Assembly (NCBI GenBank): GCA_050180235.1
Contig: JBFXEJ010000037.1
Location: forward strand, 1-49,995
From: JAABRU01 sp050180235
Lineage (GTDB): Bacteria; Desulfobacterota; Desulfobacteria; Desulfobacterales; Desulfococcaceae
DNA length: 49,995 nucleotides
Reading direction: 5' to 3'
The notes under the pieces: generated by a model
The model's database searches: none
The model's input: the letters and a program-made list of their open reading frames with translations, nothing else
Told to the model about the DNA's origin: nothing
Part shown: piece after piece, positions 43,177 to 49,995 of the stretch
Layout: each line of letters opens with the position of its first letter
How positions within the stretch are numbered: the stretch's first letter is position 1
Translations under genes and position numbers: made by a program

Positions 43177-44058
43177 ATGACAGAGGAAATCACCATAGAA
43201 AATGTGGCAGAGTCCATTGAGGAAATGGACAGCAGGCCCCTGTCTGCCCGGATTGGACGGTTTGTCAAAGCCTCTTTGTATATGGAAGAACTGATGGGCA
43301 GCATGGATAATCTGCCGGAAAAAACAGTTCATGCCTATGAAAAATCTTATGCAGAACTGATGCAGGAATCCTCTGCCATGCTCTCCCAATCCACTGTCAC
43401 GGTCAGCCGTATAGTCAATTACCGGTTCCGTGTGAACGGACAGTCCAAAGGCATACCTGAAACTGACCGCCTGACAGAATCCTGGTTCCGCAAAATCCGG
43501 AAGCATCAGATGGAACTGCTTTCAGGCATCAATGATGAAATCCGGATGATCCGCAGCAGCATCCGGCAGCACAAAAAAATGCAGGAAGTGATGAAGACCC
43601 ATTCCCCTGCCATACACAAAGCCGGAAACATGATGTCTGTCATCCGGGAGCGCATTGCCAGGCGTCCCACAACCCTGCTCCATCTGGAAAGCCTTGAAGA
43701 AAAAATCAGCGAACTCAACGAAACTTTCCGGGATATGAATGAATATGAAAACCTTCAGCACTTCCGTCTGGATTCCGGGAACAGTCCTGCCCGGGATGCC
43801 TTTGTCCTATGCCGTGAACTGGGACAGGGAGCCTTTGCAGAGGTTTACCACCGGCAGGAACTGGTGAAAAACAGCATCAAAAATCTGAAAAAGGGCGGAA
43901 AATTTCTTTTTAAACTGGCAAAAAAAGGATATTCCCCCTTTATGAAACGAGCCCTTGACGAACTGAGCGCAAGTCATGAGGAACGCACCCGCGTATTTCA
44001 GAAACATGTCATGGAAAACCGCTCCCTGTATTTCCTGCAAACTTTCCTAAGCCAATAA
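43177..44058 (+). CDS. Coiled-coil protein of unknown function (second of the pair)
   Basis: The 293-residue soluble helical protein starts 19 bases after its partner. Helical blocks include MEELMGSMDNLPEKTVHAYEKSYAELMQE and IRMIRSSIRQHKKMQEVMK. A short glycine-containing stretch VLCRELGQGAFAEVYHRQELVK at about residue 210 superficially resembles a protein-kinase P-loop (GQGAFAEVY), but no kinase domain follows. The C-terminus is basic and helical. No family recognised. Confidence 0.7.
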   Translation: MTEEITIENVAESIEEMDSRPLSARIGRFVKASLYMEELMGSMDNLPEKTVHAYEKSYAELMQESSAMLSQSTVTVSRIVNYRFRVNGQSKGIPETDRLTESWFRKIRKHQMELLSGINDEIRMIRSSIRQHKKMQEVMKTHSPAIHKAGNMMSVIRERIARRPTTLLHLESLEEKISELNETFRDMNEYENLQHFRLDSGNSPARDAFVLCRELGQGAFAEVYHRQELVKNSIKNLKKGGKFLFKLAKKGYSPFMKRALDELSASHEERTRVFQKHVMENRSLYFLQTFLSQ

Positions 44059-44163
44059 ACCACTTGCATCACTGATGTTATTACGGCAGAAAAACGGAAT
44101 CCGCCAAAGCTGTTTTCAAAAATGAATATCTCCCAATCATACCGATTAGCCACTGATTTGCTC

Positions 44164-44296
44164 TTATACCAATTCGCTATTGAATTTATACAATAATGCG
44201 AGTTGTTTCCTCTGTGTTCTCTGTGGTTTTTTCTCTCTGTGTCCTCTGTGGGAAACCGAATCATAAGTATATTTTCAATGGAGAATTGGTATTATT
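44164..44296. repeat. Repeat C/D copy with CTCTGTG phrases
   Basis: The sequence runs TTATACCAATTCGCTATTG, then CCTCTGTGTTCTCTGTGG and CTCTGTGTCCTCTGTGGG, ending TAAGTATATTTTCAATGG and GAATTGGTATTAT. The outer ends are complementary. It parallels 34412-34580. Confidence 0.75.
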
Positions 44297-44530
44297 ATAG
44301 TCCCCCGAAAACCCTGATGGTTTTTTTTGGGACAAACATTTTATAACATGGCGTTTACCAGAAGTGCTCAGATGTCTGCAAATTCAATCGCTGCGACAAT
44401 GTATCCACCAGAAATCTCAGAATCATAAGCTTCTCTGTGTCAATCTTTTTCCCGTGATGCGTTTTAAAGATATCCTCCGTTAATATGGGCAGGTACCAAC
44501 ATACGCTTAACCTGCAATTCCATTTCTGAA
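44297..44530 (-). pseudogene. Possible frameshifted gene remnant
   Basis: On the minus strand an ATG at about 44524 reads MELQVKRMLVPAHINGG and stops. An overlapping frame continues LPILTEDIFKTHHGKKIDTEKL and LVDTLSQRLNLQTSEHFW to a stop at about 44357. The second stretch looks protein-like, but no family is recognised. A single frameshift would join them. Weak evidence. Confidence 0.25.
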
Positions 44531-44534
44531 GGAC

Positions 44535-44762
44535 TTGGCATATTTTATGCTCAAACGAGCGATAGCGAGTCGCAAAAATATGCCAAATGCCTTGTCAGGC
44601 TGAAGCGATTGTTCGATTGTATTGGACTTATACCGGTTCGCCATTGGTTTTATACAATCCGGAATACAAATCCGGAGGAGTGCAAAAATTAAGCGGAGCG
44701 GTTTTTTGCACACGCGAAAAAACTGACGGTATTGTCTCAAATCAATGGGGAATTGGTATTAC
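44535..44762. repeat. Two constant-loop hairpins (44535-44586 and 44627-44762)
   Basis: The first has arms TTGGCATATTTT / AAAAATATGCCAA and loop ACGAGCGATAGCGAG. The second is a repeat C copy with outer arms TACCGGTTCGCCATTG / CAATGGGGAATTGGTA, inner arms GTGCAAAAA/TTTTTTGCAC and loop TTAAGCGGAGCGG. Loops are alike, arms are not. Confidence 0.75.
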
Positions 44763-44773
44763 GCATACCCAGC

Positions 44774-44899
44774 TTATTGAATGACATCTCGGACACACAA
44801 AATCTGTTTTAAAAATAATCGGGGGTGAAAAAGTTCATCAATATCAAAATTATCGTTAATTTCACTTTTAAAAATTATACGATATTTTAAGTTTTCCAT
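44774..44899 (-). pseudogene. 41-residue remnant with a good start site
   Basis: ATG 44899 has GGAGAT just upstream. The sequence starts MENLKYRIIFKSEINDNFDIDELF and then loses protein character. The opening resembles the N-terminal strand pattern of small bacterial proteins (YRIVFKGEI...FDIEEV), so this may be the stub of a truncated gene. Low certainty. Confidence 0.35.
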
Positions 44900-44938
44900 G
44901 ACCGATCTCCATTATTCCATATTTAGGGCATAACATAG

Positions 44939-45016
44939 AGCTAACCGGCGCAAAAGGGTGGAGGGAGCGATAGCGACCGGAACCCTTTTGCGCCCGAGTT
45001 CAGCGCCGGGTTAGGC
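44939..45016. other. attC-like palindrome next to a lipoprotein gene
   Basis: AGCTAACCGGCGC and GCGCCGGGTTAGGC form outer arms with one extra base. GGCGCAAAAGGGT and ACCCTTTTGCGCC form perfect inner arms. An asymmetric spacer CGAGTTCA sits on one side. On the minus strand it reads GCCTAAC ... GTTAGCT, close to the R'' and R' boxes of integron attC sites, and starts about 50 bases after the lipoprotein stop. A second GTTAGGC box (minus strand, 45843-45849) lies on the far side of that gene. The inner loop also contains AGCGATAGCG like the other hairpins here, so it may belong to that repeat group instead. Confidence 0.4.
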
Positions 45017-45065
45017 AGATATAATCTTTTGTAAGTATTTACATATCTGTTTATTCTTTTATAAG

Positions 45066-45728
45066 TCAATTGCCTGCCGGACTGTTTGCAATAGCGCAGG
45101 GAGTCAGAGGGAAAAAAACTATATCTAACGCTAACGCAAATGGTAGCAAAGCAATTTTTTTTGTATTCCACCACAAAGCACTTTCAAGCTCCCCCTGTTC
45201 TTTTCTATATCTGAAATTACGGGTTTCATAAGTTTTGTTGTAATTGCTATTTCTGTTTGTCATATACCAGCCTATAATCTGACTTGCCCCCGGTTCTATG
45301 TATATATCAGTCATATTCAGGCCAAGACTTTTCAAATAGCTCTCGGTTTTCTGATCTATCTCAGACGAAGGATTTATATAAAGACATGATCTTTCCGGTT
45401 CAAGCCTTTCAAAAAAACTTCCGGTTATCGGTTTATCATTTGCCATCAATATTTTTTCTGTTGCGGCTTGAGGGCAAAAACATCTTTCATTTTTATCATT
45501 TTCGAGGAGCATACAAAATTTTGTTATTCTACTATTGTTGTCTGCATAGAAAACGACTTTCCTGACTTCAATAACTTTATCCGGTTTTTCAACAATCTTT
45601 TTTCTCGGTTCCTCAAGCAGACTTTTAGTTGACATACAGCCAACCGTCATTAAAAGCATTGAAATTAACAGGATCATTTCCGCCTTCTTCAATAATATTG
45701 TACTATATTTGTAGTATTGCTTACACAA
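45066..45728 (-). CDS. Putative lipoprotein, AT-rich, possibly acquired
   Basis: The start is TTG 45728 with GGAGGT six to seven bases upstream; ATG 45677 is the alternative. The 220-residue protein has a lipoprotein signal (ILLISMLLMTVGC, lipobox LMTVGC at Cys about residue 31), so it would be lipid-anchored. The mature part is mixed alpha/beta (VIEVRKVVFYADNNSRITKFCMLLENDK; SLGLNMTDIYIEPGASQIIGWYM) and ends in a hydrophobic stretch IALLPFALALDIVFFPL. No family recognised. Base composition is lower in G+C than neighbouring core genes, and it is bracketed by inverted GGTTAGGCAG sequences. Confidence 0.65.
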   Translation of the reverse strand: MCKQYYKYSTILLKKAEMILLISMLLMTVGCMSTKSLLEEPRKKIVEKPDKVIEVRKVVFYADNNSRITKFCMLLENDKNERCFCPQAATEKILMANDKPITGSFFERLEPERSCLYINPSSEIDQKTESYLKSLGLNMTDIYIEPGASQIIGWYMTNRNSNYNKTYETRNFRYRKEQGELESALWWNTKKIALLPFALALDIVFFPLTPCAIANSPAGN

Positions 45729-45883
45729 AACGCTACCTCCAAAAATGGCTTTAATTTATAAAAGTTATTCTTTCAAATGGCCTAAATCTTTGTATTTTTT
45801 TATAAATTCAAGCAAGTTGTATTTTCAAACATGAAAAATACTGCCTAACCAGTGATTATACGGAAACCACGTCCGTATTTCAG

Positions 45884-46003
45884 GCATATAATACTATATG
45901 CTTTCAGAAAATCCGTCAGGCATATAGTACTGTATGCAAATCCCAAAAGCATATAATACTGTATGCTTTTCACCAAATCCGTCAGGCATATAGTATTATA
46001 TGC
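45884..46003. repeat. Cluster of four 18-bp palindromes
   Basis: GCATATAATACTATATGC (45884-45901), GCATATAGTACTGTATGC (45920-45937), GCATATAATACTGTATGC (45949-45966) and GCATATAGTATTATATGC (45986-46003) are close variants of one inverted repeat. Spacers are 18, 11 and 19 bases; two of the spacers contain AAATCCGTCAG. An ORF on the minus strand runs through them but looks artificial. It could be an operator array or the relic of a mobile repeat. Confidence 0.8.
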
Positions 46004-46581
46004 TTTTGCTGTCTGACGCTGTTCTGTCAGGAACAGTTCCGGTTTTATGCTCAATCCGCAAGCTGTCTGCATAATCCGTTCAGCAGGCCACGATTCCAAA
46101 AAATTCTCATACCGAAAATTCCGCAGTTTTTTTTCTCTGTCCCGCATCCACTGCCTTTTTTTCAGGCTGTTTTGCTGATGGGGACAAAAATCTGCAGAAA
46201 GATTCCGGAATGCCTGCCTGCAGATTTTCAGTGTCAGACTGTCTGTTTTGTACAATATCCCTATTCTGAATGTCAAGGGAAAAAATGCTGCGGATTTTTC
46301 CGGATTTCGGATGCTCTGTTTAATCCTTTTGCATAAAAGTCACGCAGGTCGAATTAGCGACAGCATAATCCGGCAGAATCATCATTTCAGAATCATCTCT
46401 GAAAGCCGGGTTGCGCCCGGTTATTGAGTTTGCCGAAATACGCTAACCTGATCTTCTGCCACTTTTGGCATGTGGTTTCTGCTTTTGTTTGGGATTATTT
46501 GGGAATTCTGAAAGGTATTCCATGAAATCCGGAAAAAGTAAATGAAGAAAAAGACGTATTCTGATATGGGGAAAATACCGC

Positions 46582-46895
46582 ATGGAAAAAAATTTACCCT
46601 GATCCACTGGAGTGGCCGAAGATGCAAATATTCCGGCAGCAAAAGATTCTTCTGAGGACAAATCTCAGGATAAAAGGCGGAGGAAAAATCTGATCCTGTC
46701 AAACTTGCGGCTGATGCTGCGGAACGGAACAGAAAAATCAGTGCTTGGACTTATATCATTCCCAAATGGAAAGCCGAGCGACTGATTACGGATATGGAAG
46801 AGTTTTTTGAAAAACCCAGTCCGGAGGAAAAAGCCGAAGATGGCGTGATCAAAATGCCTCAGCCCGGAAGTGTGCCTTTCCCGCCAGCACATTGA
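46582..46895 (+). pseudogene. Frameshifted gene remnant
   Basis: ATG 46582 follows GGGGAAAATACCGC but meets a stop after six codons. The same frame reopens as DANIPAAKDSSEDKSQDK, then shifts to another frame reading AEEKSDPVKLAADAAERNRK, ISAWTYIIPKWKAERLITDMEEFF and EKPSPEEKAEDGVIKMPQPG to TGA at 46893. This frame sequence is far more protein-like than the antisense frame. No family recognised. Confidence 0.5.
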
Positions 46896-46979
46896 GATAA
46901 CAGCAGATACGGTGGGCAAAAGCAGAATGCTGCCCACCATTATCATGCAGAGTGTGGTGATTGCATTATCACTCATCTT

Positions 46980-47115
46980 AGGTGATTTCCATTAAAGATT
47001 ATACCGTTTTTCGTAGGTGGGCACGGCTTTTTGTGCCCGCCGTTTCAGCAGGACGGCGGGCACAAAAAGCCGTGCCCATCTACAATAATGGTACATTTTT
47101 TCATGGAAATCGCCT
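46980..47115 (+). repeat. Repeat A copy 7 with matched single-base losses in both arms
   Basis: The element starts AGGTGATTTCCATTAAAG and ends CATGGAAATCGCCT, loop GTTTCAGCAGGAC. The left arm GTAGGTGGGC and the right arm GCCCATCTAC are each one base shorter than in other copies, so pairing is kept. It lies between two gene remnants. Confidence 0.85.
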
Positions 47116-47200
47116 TACGCAGTGCCATCATACCTATGCACCGGTTCCAGCTTTTGCCGGAATAACGGACAGGGAAGCATCCCTTTGATTTGGTGAGTTA

Positions 47201-47425
47201 TCAGTTTTCCATCTGAATTTTTACAATCATCGCGTGTTCCCCGCCGGAAAAACTGACTGCCGTGACTTTTCCCCGGCAGCCAGCACGGACGGTTTCACCG
47301 CTTTCATAATCTGCTCCGATTTCCGTATCCGGGCTGACCCCATCGTCAGCCTTCACAGAACAACGGGCTGCATCAATTTTGAACATTCTGAACTGCGGAA
47401 ATGACGAAGGATTCTGATTTTTCAT
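47201..47425 (-). CDS. Small protein with barrel-sandwich (biotinyl-lipoyl-like) pattern
   Basis: ATG 47425 (MKNQNPSSFPQF) has AAGGAG eight bases upstream and overlaps the end of the YibE/F remnant. The 74-residue protein reads GADYESGETVRAGCRGKVTAVSFSGGEHAMIVKIQ, the strand-turn pattern of biotinyl/lipoyl or barrel-sandwich domains (V-x-AGxxGKV), but without a modifiable lysine motif. It has no partner genes. A role cannot be assigned. Confidence 0.5.
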   Translation of the reverse strand: MKNQNPSSFPQFRMFKIDAARCSVKADDGVSPDTEIGADYESGETVRAGCRGKVTAVSFSGGEHAMIVKIQMEN

Positions 47426-47805
47426 GTTCCTGACTCCTTTTTGCATACATGATACCGCCGACAATGGCCGTAAAAGGCGCAACTGTCACCAGTCCGAAAC
47501 TGCCCACAACGGTTTTCAGAACCTCGGCGGCAACAAAATTCAGGTTCAGTATCTGAACCGGGGGAATTCCCTTTGAAATCAAAACCATCAGCAAAGCCAT
47601 ATATCCTGACAGATAGGCCATCAGCAGAGTTGTTACCATAGTGCTGACCATTGCCAGGCCGACAGCAAACCCGGATTTTGTCAGTTCTTTCACAGAAAAA
47701 TCCGGACGTCTGTGTGCAAATTCATACATGGCCGCCGCCAAATCTATGGCCACATCAGTCACCGCGCCTGATGCGCCCAGAAATACAGCCGCGACAAAGA
47801 GTTTT
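47373..47805 (-). pseudogene. YibE/F family membrane protein, 5'-truncated remnant
   Basis: The C-terminal third of a YibE/F protein is preserved: AAVFLGASGAVTDVAIDLAAAMYEF, SKSGF-like SGFAVGLAMVSTMVTTLLMAYLSGYMALL and LNFVAAEVLKTVVGSFGLVTVAPFTAIVGGIMY. The frame is closed upstream by a TGA at about 47803, and the rest of the gene (normally over 250 further residues) is missing. Internal ATG 47762 gives a 129-residue product, but this lacks the extracellular domain and most spans. It is therefore probably a deletion relic in the degraded 44-48 kb tract. Confidence 0.75.
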
Positions 47806-47925
47806 CAGCGGACAGCGTTGCATCTTTTTCATCAGAATCTAACATTTTTCTAACTTTTATCCGGTATAAGAAGAGATGGATGTATTATTTCCCTGTTGAA
47901 TCAACCCCTATATAATGGAAAAGAC

Positions 47926-48117
47926 ATGAAAAATTTTTTTCTTATCAACGGCTCGCTGTTTTTTGTTGCCATACTGATTTTTTTCCGATGCAAATCTGCA
48001 AAAATTCCCCGCAGTGCAGAGATTCTGCTCGATCTGTTTCAGGGGCTTTTTCAGCATCTGCCCCTGCAAAAATCAGAAAACGGAATAAAGGCTGAATCGG
48101 ATGTTACGAAAAGGTGA
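47926..48117 (+). CDS. Possible small single-span membrane protein
   Basis: The 63-residue frame starts MKNFFLINGSLFFVAILIFFRC (one hydrophobic span) and continues with a charged tail. The upstream GGAAAAG is only a weak ribosome site. There is no family match and no neighbour relationship. The following gap (48118-48451) contains a C/T-G/A inverted pair (48168-48190 with 48225-48245) and nothing else I can support. Confidence 0.25.
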   Translation: MKNFFLINGSLFFVAILIFFRCKSAKIPRSAEILLDLFQGLFQHLPLQKSENGIKAESDVTKR

Positions 48118-48451
48118 TACACACCGGCCGATAATCCCCAGGGCTTTTAAGTTCTTAAAAAAATCCCCTCTTGAGAGGGGGCAGGGGGTGTGCCTGTTCC
48201 CCATTGCCGGAACACAGCCCTTTATCCCCTCTCAAGAGGGGAATGAGAACTTAACATCCCTGGCAGCTAATCCCTGCGGAATGAAGTACATTTTTGAAAA
48301 AATTGTGTTAAACGCTTGTCATATCCCAAAATGGAACAGATAGGATTTCGGATAACTGTTTTGCCTGTTTCCGGATTGCCTCTTCGCGGTTGTGGCAGAC
48401 AATGTTCAGACGGTTCTGATTTTTCAGAACAAGATTCAGTTCATAATATGT

Positions 48452-48979
48452 TTAATCCTGATGCTGTCCATCATCTATCATCTGCAATGCATGGATGTCA
48501 TCCATTGATATTTTTTCATATCCATGAGAGCTGTATTTTATAAACTGTCTTTTATCCAAATCAAAATATATTGGCCTTAGCCCCCATAATAAATATGGAA
48601 TCCCTATTAATAAGAATAAAGACATAAACGGAATTAATGGCCATTTATCATTAAAGGCAAAATTGCCCGGAACAAATACTTTTAGCAGTATCAGGCAGGG
48701 AACTCCCATAAATAACAAATTAAAGAACAAAAATTGTACTGATGGCCTGAAACTTGCTTTATTGTTACCGGATATCACTAATCTCTTTGTACAGAATGAG
48801 GAACGGAGTCCGGATTTTACAACAGGTGTCCAGGAACCTGATTTGGCAAAATCGTCATTGAACCGGTTAAGGTCTTTTAACTTTTCATGGTATTGTCTCC
48901 TTTCCCGAACAGCATCTCCAAAAGATTCTGATAAGTAATTCAATATTTTTTTTATCATAATAATGCTATCCTCTGTCAT
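48452..48979 (-). CDS. Hypothetical protein with two membrane spans
   Basis: ATG 48979 (MTEDSIIMIKKILNYL) is the likely start; the frame upstream reads through the hairpin at 48986-49022. The 175-residue protein has a basic helical N-terminus, two adjacent hydrophobic segments (FLFFNLLFMGVPCLILLKVF and LIPFMSLFLLIGIPYLLWGL, about residues 80-135) and a C-terminal strand-rich piece YFDLDKRQFIKYSSHGYEKISMDDIHALQ. That tail resembles PH-like membrane-associated domains that sense or bind, but I cannot assign it. AT-rich. Confidence 0.6.
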   Translation of the reverse strand: MTEDSIIMIKKILNYLSESFGDAVRERRQYHEKLKDLNRFNDDFAKSGSWTPVVKSGLRSSFCTKRLVISGNNKASFRPSVQFLFFNLLFMGVPCLILLKVFVPGNFAFNDKWPLIPFMSLFLLIGIPYLLWGLRPIYFDLDKRQFIKYSSHGYEKISMDDIHALQMIDDGQHQD

Positions 48980-48985
48980 ATTTTT

Positions 48986-49022
48986 ACTCTCTTCCCTGTA
49001 AGGGAAGAGAGTTTTATTATTA
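48986..49022. terminator. Hairpin between two minus-strand genes
   Basis: ACTCTCTTCCC / GGGAAGAGAGT around a 5-6 base loop (48986-49013), with TTTTATTATTATT on the plus-strand side. For the minus-strand metallophosphoesterase upstream it lacks a good T run, so it may instead stabilise the message or block transcription in the other direction. Confidence 0.5.
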
Positions 49023-49875
49023 TTAATCCGCCCCGATAACAACCTCCCGATCATCCGGCTTCAAATCCGTCCACAGGGAAGACAGGGTCTGTCCCAGCAG
49101 CACTGTGACGGGATCGGAACTGCCCAGAAACGCGCTGACAGCAGTCAGGGTTTCCGCGGAAGGATTTTCATTGCCTGCATAATGGGCTTTGAAAGCATCC
49201 GCAATCATAGGAGCGATGAGCTGCGCCTGTTCTGCCGGAATGCCGTAGCCCCCCTGATCTGCCGGAAGAACCAGACTGTAATAAGCCAGATCATAGAGTC
49301 CGCTTTCCAGATAATCCTCTGCATATTCCGCAAAGGTCAGCGGAGCGGTATCATAGGAGACTTCCGTAATATTCTGACTTTCAATACGGATATCATCATT
49401 CAGATAACGGGTGACTTTGCGGAAAGGACTGGGATATGTCACCAGAGAACCGGTTTCCACATCCGTGAGTGTATAGCTTTTTCCGTCCGATTCCCATGTT
49501 TTGGAAGTGATATCCTGGGCATGGAAATGACCGGTAAAGACAAGGGGAAGACCGGCTTTTGCCAGCGTTTCAGAAACAGTTTCCCAGTTTTCAATCACAT
49601 ATTCGCTTCCGGGATTGGCATGGGACTGTCCGGTGAAATGCTCCAGAAGTCCGTGATGCATCATGGCCATAACTTTTTTACCCTGAATTTGGGCTTTCTC
49701 CAAATTTGTGATGATCCAGTTCAGGGTAGATTCGGAAAAACGTCCGGAGATGATTGATGTGCCTGCATTCAGATTTTCGCTGTAACGGCAGGAATCCAAA
49801 GCAAAGAGCCAGAGACCCGGAGCGGGTTCCGCTATATAGCTGAGGGAATCCGGATCACGGAGCCGGGCTTCATTA
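49023..49875 (-). pseudogene. Metallophosphoesterase, C-terminal part, cut by foreign DNA
   Basis: The coding frame is open back to about 49875 (EARLRDPDSLSYIAEPAPGLWLFALDSCRY) and contains late calcineurin-type motifs: VMAMMHHGLLEHF (GNH(D/E)-fold His) and VFTGHFHAQD (GHxH). Then the sequence changes abruptly to AT-rich DNA and the frame closes at a TGA. The N-terminal metal motifs (DxH, GDxxD, GNHE) are missing. C-terminal about 110 residues form a helical tail. Either the gene is interrupted by an insertion sequence whose end is at the window edge, or the 5' part lies beyond it. Confidence 0.75.
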
Positions 49876-49995
49876 GACCTCTTTCAAAAGTCATTTCCTC
49901 TTGATTTCAATTCAAAATTATAAATACCCGCTATCAATTTAAATCTTAACTCAAATCTTTTTCTTCTGTTTCTGTATCTATCTGAAAGTATTTTA
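49876..49995. mobile_element. AT-rich sequence at right edge, probable end of an insertion sequence
   Basis: From GACCTCTTTCAAAAG onward the sequence is AT-rich and does not continue the metallophosphoesterase frame. The abrupt break inside a gene suggests the terminal inverted repeat of an insertion sequence that extends beyond the window. No coding region is visible in these 120 bases. Confidence 0.45.

Noticed and set aside
43800..43870. GQGAFAEVY taken as a protein-kinase P-loop
   Set aside because: No catalytic HRD, DFG or kinase-length domain follows; the rest is coiled coil.
45884..46003. Palindrome cluster considered as a CRISPR array
   Set aside because: Repeats are only 18 bp, spacers are 11-19 bp and partly shared, and there are no cas genes.
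45845..46276. 143-residue minus-strand ORF across the 18-mer palindromes
   Set aside because: About half its length is translated repeat (repeated ICLTD and YSIICL); no ribosome site or family features.
46665..46976. 103-residue minus-strand ORF with a hydrophobic start
   Set aside because: The plus strand carries a more protein-like, though frameshifted, sequence; the minus frame is Phe/Arg-rich in the manner of a shadow.

Overview
The window looks like a chromosomal segment of an anaerobic, respiring member of the Desulfobacterota (Desulfobacterales-like sulfate reducer). This is an inference. It rests on a complete Rnf operon with an upstream multiheme c-type cytochrome, a LutABC-type lactate oxidation cluster, an ErcA-like iron-alcohol dehydrogenase and a very dense load of dispersed palindromic repeats. 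No rRNA, plasmid or phage genes are seen. Base composition is moderate, with AT-rich patches that mark acquired DNA.

Layout. 0-7.3 kb: an ErcA-like dehydrogenase overlaps a hybrid sensor kinase that is broken by a 191-bp MITE. Next comes a nuclease-methylase restriction gene split in two by a 23-bp tandem-repeat element. 7.3-10.2 kb: lutA-lutB-lutC. 10.5-15.4 kb: branched-chain aminotransferase, eukaryotic-type UDP-sugar pyrophosphorylase, then a three-gene phospholipid set (CDP-alcohol phosphatidyltransferase, CdsA, acyltransferase). 16.5-17.7 kb: carA. 18-26 kb: a large uncharacterised protein, a small secreted protein, tRNA-Val(GAC), a BMP-family binding protein, two small DUF proteins, a methyltransferase and a membrane protein. 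26-30.4 kb: a MurU-AmgK-like fusion overlapping plsB. 32-34.4 kb: a NamZ-like exo-muramidase and a family-3 binding protein. 34.9-41.8 kb (minus strand): cytochrome-rnfC-D-G-E-A-B, with rnfB fused to a GltD-like flavoprotein. 42-44 kb: two coiled-coil proteins of unknown function. 44-50 kb: a degraded, repeat-rich tract with an attC-like site, a lipoprotein gene, gene remnants (including YibE/F) and a metallophosphoesterase cut by AT-rich DNA at the right edge.

How genes work together. Lactate oxidation (LutABC) can feed electrons into ferredoxin and NAD pools that the Rnf complex couples to ion translocation. The cytochrome and the RnfB flavoprotein extension may give additional electron entry or exit points. 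PlsB, CdsA, the CDP-alcohol transferase and the acyltransferase cover successive steps of phospholipid assembly. NamZ plus the MurU-AmgK-like fusion suggest MurNAc recovery from peptidoglycan.

The most striking non-genic signal is the repeat content. One palindromic family (repeat A, seven copies) shows arm sequences that co-vary within each copy and a central loop that is inverted in three of seven copies. A second group of hairpins keeps a constant loop (AGCGnAGCG-like) while its arms differ at every locus. MITEs with perfect 8-bp target duplications have inserted both into a gene and into repeat A.
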